Assembly (NCBI GenBank): GCA_017549335.1
Contig: JAFYVB010000030.1
Location: 24,543 to 88,542 of the forward strand
Length of the DNA stretch: 64,000 nt
From: Clostridia bacterium
GTDB taxonomy: Bacteria; Bacillota; Clostridia; Christensenellales; Aristaeellaceae
Direction: 5' to 3'
In this document: one piece after another, positions 61,253 through 64,000 of the stretch
Layout of the letters: every line of letters begins with the position of its first letter
Numbering within the stretch: the first letter of the stretch is position 1
Notes under the pieces: generated by a model
Databases searched by the model: none
The model's input: only the letters and a program-made list of their open reading frames with translations
What the model was told of the DNA's origin: nothing
Made by a program: the position numbers and the translations under genes

Positions 61253-62230
61253 TTATGTTATACTGCTGTTATATTTCTTCTTTCGCAGAAGCACAATGCC
61301 GGCCATGCTCAGAAGGCTTATTGCAAACCAAAGCATGGGAGAGAACGGGTCGCTTGTTTCGGGCAGAGCCGGAACCTGAGTGCACGCATCGAAAGTGCTC
61401 TCTATGATTGCTACGCTTGCAGGCATTGTAAAGCAATAGTCCATATCCCCGATCTTGCTGAATGCAATGTTGTTTTCGTCAGCATCTGTAAGGATTAAGG
61501 AAGTCAATTCATAGCCTGCTTCCGGAGCGACTGTAAAATGAACCGTTTTTCCCGCTGCGGCTCTGTCTGTATTTGTGCCGTTCACGCTGATAATGACTGT
61601 GCTGCTGGATTCGGGACCGTAGATTTTGTTAACGATATAATAATACAGCTTCCCGTTGAACGTACCGCCGTTGACGATACCCAGTCTTCCGATGGTCACT
61701 TCGCTGGTTTCGGTAAATACACCGTCGTTGACGGTGCCGCTTCTTCCGCCCCAAGAAGCTGTGGTTCCAACGAATACCTTGCCGGAGAACTCGCCGCCGT
61801 TGATTTCACCATTGCCTCTTACTTGCACATCACTCGCAGCGGTAAATATACCGCCGTAAATGTTGGAGACTTCTCCGATATTCACGATGCCGTGGAACGT
61901 GCCGCCGGAGATAGCCGCATGATTATCGCACCGGATGGTACCGTAGAACGTACCGCCGTCAATGTCTTCGTAATTGAATACGTCTCCCATATACGTGCCG
62001 CTGATGATGTCGCCCAGGTTTTTTACGTTCTGAAATACCTGCTGTTCATCAGGAAGGCACAAACTTGCATTACGTGATATGCTGATCGAATCATAATCGC
62101 CGTCGGGCAGCGCGTACAAGTCGTCATATACATACAGCGTGCCGTCTTTGATTTCATAAAGCGGTTCGGCTGTTACGGCTGCCGTGCTCATCAGTACGCA
62201 CAGCGCCAGCAGCATTAAAAATTTCTTCAT
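61253..62230 (-). CDS. Cell-wall-anchored beta-helix-like protein with LPETS sorting signal
   Basis: Protein of 325 residues. A signal peptide (MKKFLMLLALCVLMSTAAVTA) is followed by a region of repeated GGTFxG turns (GGTFYGTIRC, GGTFHGIVNI, GGIFTAASDV, GGEFSGKVFV, GGTFNGKLYY) at about 60-195, as in right-handed beta-helices. A beta-sandwich-like segment follows (about 205-280). The C-terminus has LPETSD, a hydrophobic helix (MLWFAISLLSMAGIVLL) and RKKK, the layout of a sortase substrate with Ser in place of the usual Gly. No sortase gene is in the window. Confidence 0.82.
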   Translation of the reverse strand: MKKFLMLLALCVLMSTAAVTAEPLYEIKDGTLYVYDDLYALPDGDYDSISISRNASLCLPDEQQVFQNVKNLGDIISGTYMGDVFNYEDIDGGTFYGTIRCDNHAAISGGTFHGIVNIGEVSNIYGGIFTAASDVQVRGNGEINGGEFSGKVFVGTTASWGGRSGTVNDGVFTETSEVTIGRLGIVNGGTFNGKLYYYIVNKIYGPESSSTVIISVNGTNTDRAAAGKTVHFTVAPEAGYELTSLILTDADENNIAFSKIGDMDYCFTMPASVAIIESTFDACTQVPALPETSDPFSPMLWFAISLLSMAGIVLLRKKKYNSSIT

Positions 62231-62310
62231 CCCGGGCCTTCTTTCTGTCTTATGTTCTTTTAGCTCTCGTCGACTAAAAGAAGATGCTTTTTAAAACGCG
62301 GCTCATACTT

Positions 62311-62338
62311 ATTATATCATGTTTTTAGGTGGGATCAA
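62311..62338 (-). promoter_or_regulatory. Promoter of the LPETS-anchored gene
   Basis: On the minus strand TTGATC (62338-62333), 16 bases, extended TGATATAAT with TATAAT at 62316-62311. Confidence 0.7.
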
Positions 62339-62367
62339 TGTCCAATGGGCAAATATCAACATACACT

Positions 62368-63354
62368 TTATTCAACAAGCCAAACGGATTCTCCGGTATG
62401 CCCGTAGAGAATGTCGGGAGCTGCGTTGTTATATGAATATCCGTTTCGCCATATAAGAGTGTGTTCGGAAAGGTAGTTTTCCGGCACAGAGGAAAAATAG
62501 AAACTGAAAATTTCATCAGGCATCAAGCCAACCGATTCAGAGGTAATGATCAGCACGCCGTCTTCGATTTTTCTCTGACCGGGGATGCCGAAACACTGAA
62601 GATTCTGAACTTGCATTTGATATTCATATTCGCTGATCCTGCGTATGTTGGTGAATACACCGGTGAAGGAACACTCATACTCGGTGCCGCGGGGATAGCC
62701 GATTCCTGCATCACCCATGTCGGAGTCGTGATAATACCCCCAGAAGCGGCCATCCGGCAGGATGGTCATCTGCGAGGACCATGCGCCAACGCCGCTGCTG
62801 TAATACAAATCTTTGGGAAGCGGAAACGGAACGCCTGAAAGGGGACGGGCAGCATCGTCAGCGGTACGGTTGCCGATGCGTATATACTGCGACGTGATGT
62901 AGCCATAGGTCGATCCGTACTTTACATAGTACCATTTTTGAACAGTTTCGCCTAAAATAACGATGTTTGCGCCCTCGGGCACTCTTTCCAAAATGGGCGC
63001 CTCTGTGGTGGGCGCAGAACGAAGATTAACAGATCCGGAGGCTGTTACCGTAGCTTGCTTCAGCTGCGACGGAGGATTGTTATCGGCGCTTGTCAGTAAA
63101 TCGGACTTTATATACCCTTTTTCGGCGCCGATTACAACATACGTCCATTCGTTATCCGATGAATAATGAGGGAGAAACACGGGCGTTCCGGTAAAGTATA
63201 ATCCCATGGAGTCGGATGAAGTACTTTTTCCGGCGCGCAAATGAACGCGATCGGAGGTGGAGGCATTGACGTAGGCCACTTTGTTTGTTTCGGCGTTTAC
63301 ACCTGTTATGCATAGCGATGCAAGGAAAAGTATTAGAAAATACCGAAGCTTCAT
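62368..63354 (-). CDS. Secreted protein with two bacterial SH3 domains
   Basis: Exported protein of 328 residues. A signal peptide (about 1-20, ending GVNA) is followed by two SH3b domains: about 24-92 (VNASTSDRVHLRAGKSTSSD, ending EKGYIKSDLL) and about 99-163 (VTASGSVNLRSAPTTEAPIL, ending YGYITSQYI). The C-terminal 160 residues are a beta-rich domain without a known motif. It should bind cell wall. AAGGAGGATTGCTT precedes the ATG at 63354. It lies just downstream of the tRNA-Val gene, whose terminator separates the two. Confidence 0.85.
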   Translation of the reverse strand: MKLRYFLILFLASLCITGVNAETNKVAYVNASTSDRVHLRAGKSTSSDSMGLYFTGTPVFLPHYSSDNEWTYVVIGAEKGYIKSDLLTSADNNPPSQLKQATVTASGSVNLRSAPTTEAPILERVPEGANIVILGETVQKWYYVKYGSTYGYITSQYIRIGNRTADDAARPLSGVPFPLPKDLYYSSGVGAWSSQMTILPDGRFWGYYHDSDMGDAGIGYPRGTEYECSFTGVFTNIRRISEYEYQMQVQNLQCFGIPGQRKIEDGVLIITSESVGLMPDEIFSFYFSSVPENYLSEHTLIWRNGYSYNNAAPDILYGHTGESVWLVE

Positions 63355-63385
63355 AAGCAATCCTCCTTTTCTATGCCAAAGAAAA

Positions 63386-63418
63386 TAGAAAAAAAGCCTT
63401 AATTATCATTAAGGCTTT
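63386..63418 (-). terminator. Terminator of the tRNA-Val transcript
   Basis: AAAGCCTTAAT (63418-63408) with ATTAAGGCTTT (63403-63393) on the minus strand, then seven T. Confidence 0.92.
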
Positions 63419-63493
63419 GGTGGTGCCAATAGGACTCGAACCTATGACCCCATCGATGTGAACGATGTGCTCTACCAACTGAGCCATGGCACC
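63418..63493 (-). tRNA. tRNA-Val(CAC)
   Basis: All arms fold on the minus strand: acceptor GGTGCCA/TGGCACC, D arm GCTC/GAGC, anticodon stem CATCG/CGATG with loop TTCACAT (anticodon CAC, reading GTG), T arm ATAGG-TTCGAGT-CCTAT, discriminator A, and an encoded CCA (63420-63418). TTGACA at 63543-63538 and TATTAT at 63520-63515 (17-base spacer) form its promoter, and a small hairpin TGTCGC-TT-GCGACA lies in the 5' leader. Confidence 0.97.
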
Positions 63494-63514
63494 ATGTCGC
63501 TTGCGACAGGATAT

Positions 63515-63543
63515 ATAATACCACGCAAGCGATGAAATGTCAA
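63515..63543 (-). promoter_or_regulatory. Promoter of tRNA-Val
   Basis: TTGACA (63543-63538), 17 bases, extended TGGTATTAT with TATTAT at 63520-63515, on the minus strand. Confidence 0.85.
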
Positions 63544-63562
63544 CAGGGAAAAGCAAATTTTC

Positions 63563-64000
63563 TCAGGTCATGTATTCGCCGTTGTAGGTAACAAGCACGG
63601 CGCTGATGACGTTGGGCAGGTTGGTGAGTTCGTGCATGAAGTCGGTATTTTCCTTGTTCAGGCGAAGATCCACGGTGATCTCGGTGGCGCCCTTGGTGAC
63701 GGACTTGGACTTGATGCGGCACTTGCGCACGTTCTTTTCCACCAGCGACAGCGCGGCCTTTTCGGCTTCGCGGTCAGTGACGGTGAGAACGAGGATATAG
63801 GGGATGCCGTTCTGACGGCCACGGGTGAGGAAGAGCACGGCAAGACCCACGGCCAGCGTGGCGATGACCGCTACGCCTGCCATGCCTGCGCCGATGGCGA
63901 TGCCTGCGCCCACAGCCCAGAACATATACATGATGTCAAGGGGCTCCTTGACGGAGGTGCGGAAACGGATGATGGACAGCGCGCCTACCATGCCCAGAGA
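63563..64000 (-). CDS. DUF4956 membrane protein (N-terminus outside window)
   Basis: The frame is open to the window end, so only the last 145 residues are seen. They contain LGMVGALSIIRFRTSVKEPLD, then IMYMFWAVGAGIAIGAGM and a further helix, the conserved part of DUF4956 proteins. A cytoplasmic alpha/beta tail follows (about 75-145), with alternating charged residues. Function is not known for the family; some members occur beside polyphosphate-related genes, but no such neighbour is visible here. Confidence 0.85.
   Translation of the reverse strand, partial: SLGMVGALSIIRFRTSVKEPLDIMYMFWAVGAGIAIGAGMAGVAVIATLAVGLAVLFLTRGRQNGIPYILVLTVTDREAEKAALSLVEKNVRKCRIKSKSVTKGATEITVDLRLNKENTDFMHELTNLPNVISAVLVTYNGEYMT

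Overview
The window looks like a piece of a moderately GC-rich Clostridia-type (Bacillota) chromosome, probably a gut anaerobe. The reasons are the strong AGGAGG-type ribosome sites, the sigma-A style TTGACA/TATAAT promoters, an alanine T-box, one-chain GlyRS, a Trk potassium system, many ABC exporters and a collagen-like surface protein. The exact lineage cannot be fixed from the sequence; uncultured Christensenellales- or Oscillospirales-like bacteria are a reasonable guess.

Layout. 1-7.3 kb: cell wall and division cluster (murD, ftsW, murA, ftsQ, ftsA, ftsZ), closed by a terminator. 7.36-8.6 kb: an overlapping pyrophosphatase-like/double-Nudix pair. 8.8-11.1 kb: alaS on the minus strand behind a T-box; the enzyme ends after its editing domain. 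11.2-14.3 kb: an MBOAT plus DHHW pair, probably for polymer O-acylation. 14.3-26 kb: single-gene units (rhomboid-like, glyS, SGNH hydrolase, GNAT, phosphodiesterase, CotH-like, ABC-F, M55 peptidase, DUF378, aminotransferase). 26.1-30.8 kb: the likely chromosome origin. dnaA points left, three perfect DnaA boxes and an AT-rich stretch follow, and an unknown gene plus parA, parB and uppP point right. 30.9-41.4 kb: patatin, M20 amidohydrolase, membrane proteins, a frameshifted ferritin-like gene, a heterodimeric ABC exporter and a galactokinase-like kinase. 41.5-49.5 kb, minus strand: trkA-trkH, CvpA and DUF5711 proteins, and a SWIM/SNF2 helicase. 49.7-54.3 kb, plus strand: an unknown coiled-coil protein, an rRNA methyltransferase, a PAP2 phosphatase and a collagen-like protein.

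54.4-63.5 kb is the accessory part, all on the minus strand. It holds a phage portal remnant, an AT-rich two-gene operon of unknown function with an operator-like palindrome inside its promoter, and a run of secreted proteins built from shared modules (RCC1-like repeats, peptidoglycan-binding, OB-fold-like, SH3-like, Ig-like, and a beta-helix protein with an LPETS anchor). It ends at a tRNA-Val(CAC) gene with its own promoter and terminator. The last gene, a DUF4956 membrane protein, runs off the window.

The genes of the first 54 kb are mostly core functions: wall synthesis and division, origin and segregation, lipid-carrier recycling, translation and ion homeostasis. The best candidates for something undescribed are the AT-rich operon at 55.0-56.3 kb and the modular secreted family at 56.6-63.4 kb. 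The short AlaRS, the unknown gene between oriC and parA, and the RBS-masking hairpin in front of the aminotransferase also deserve a check.
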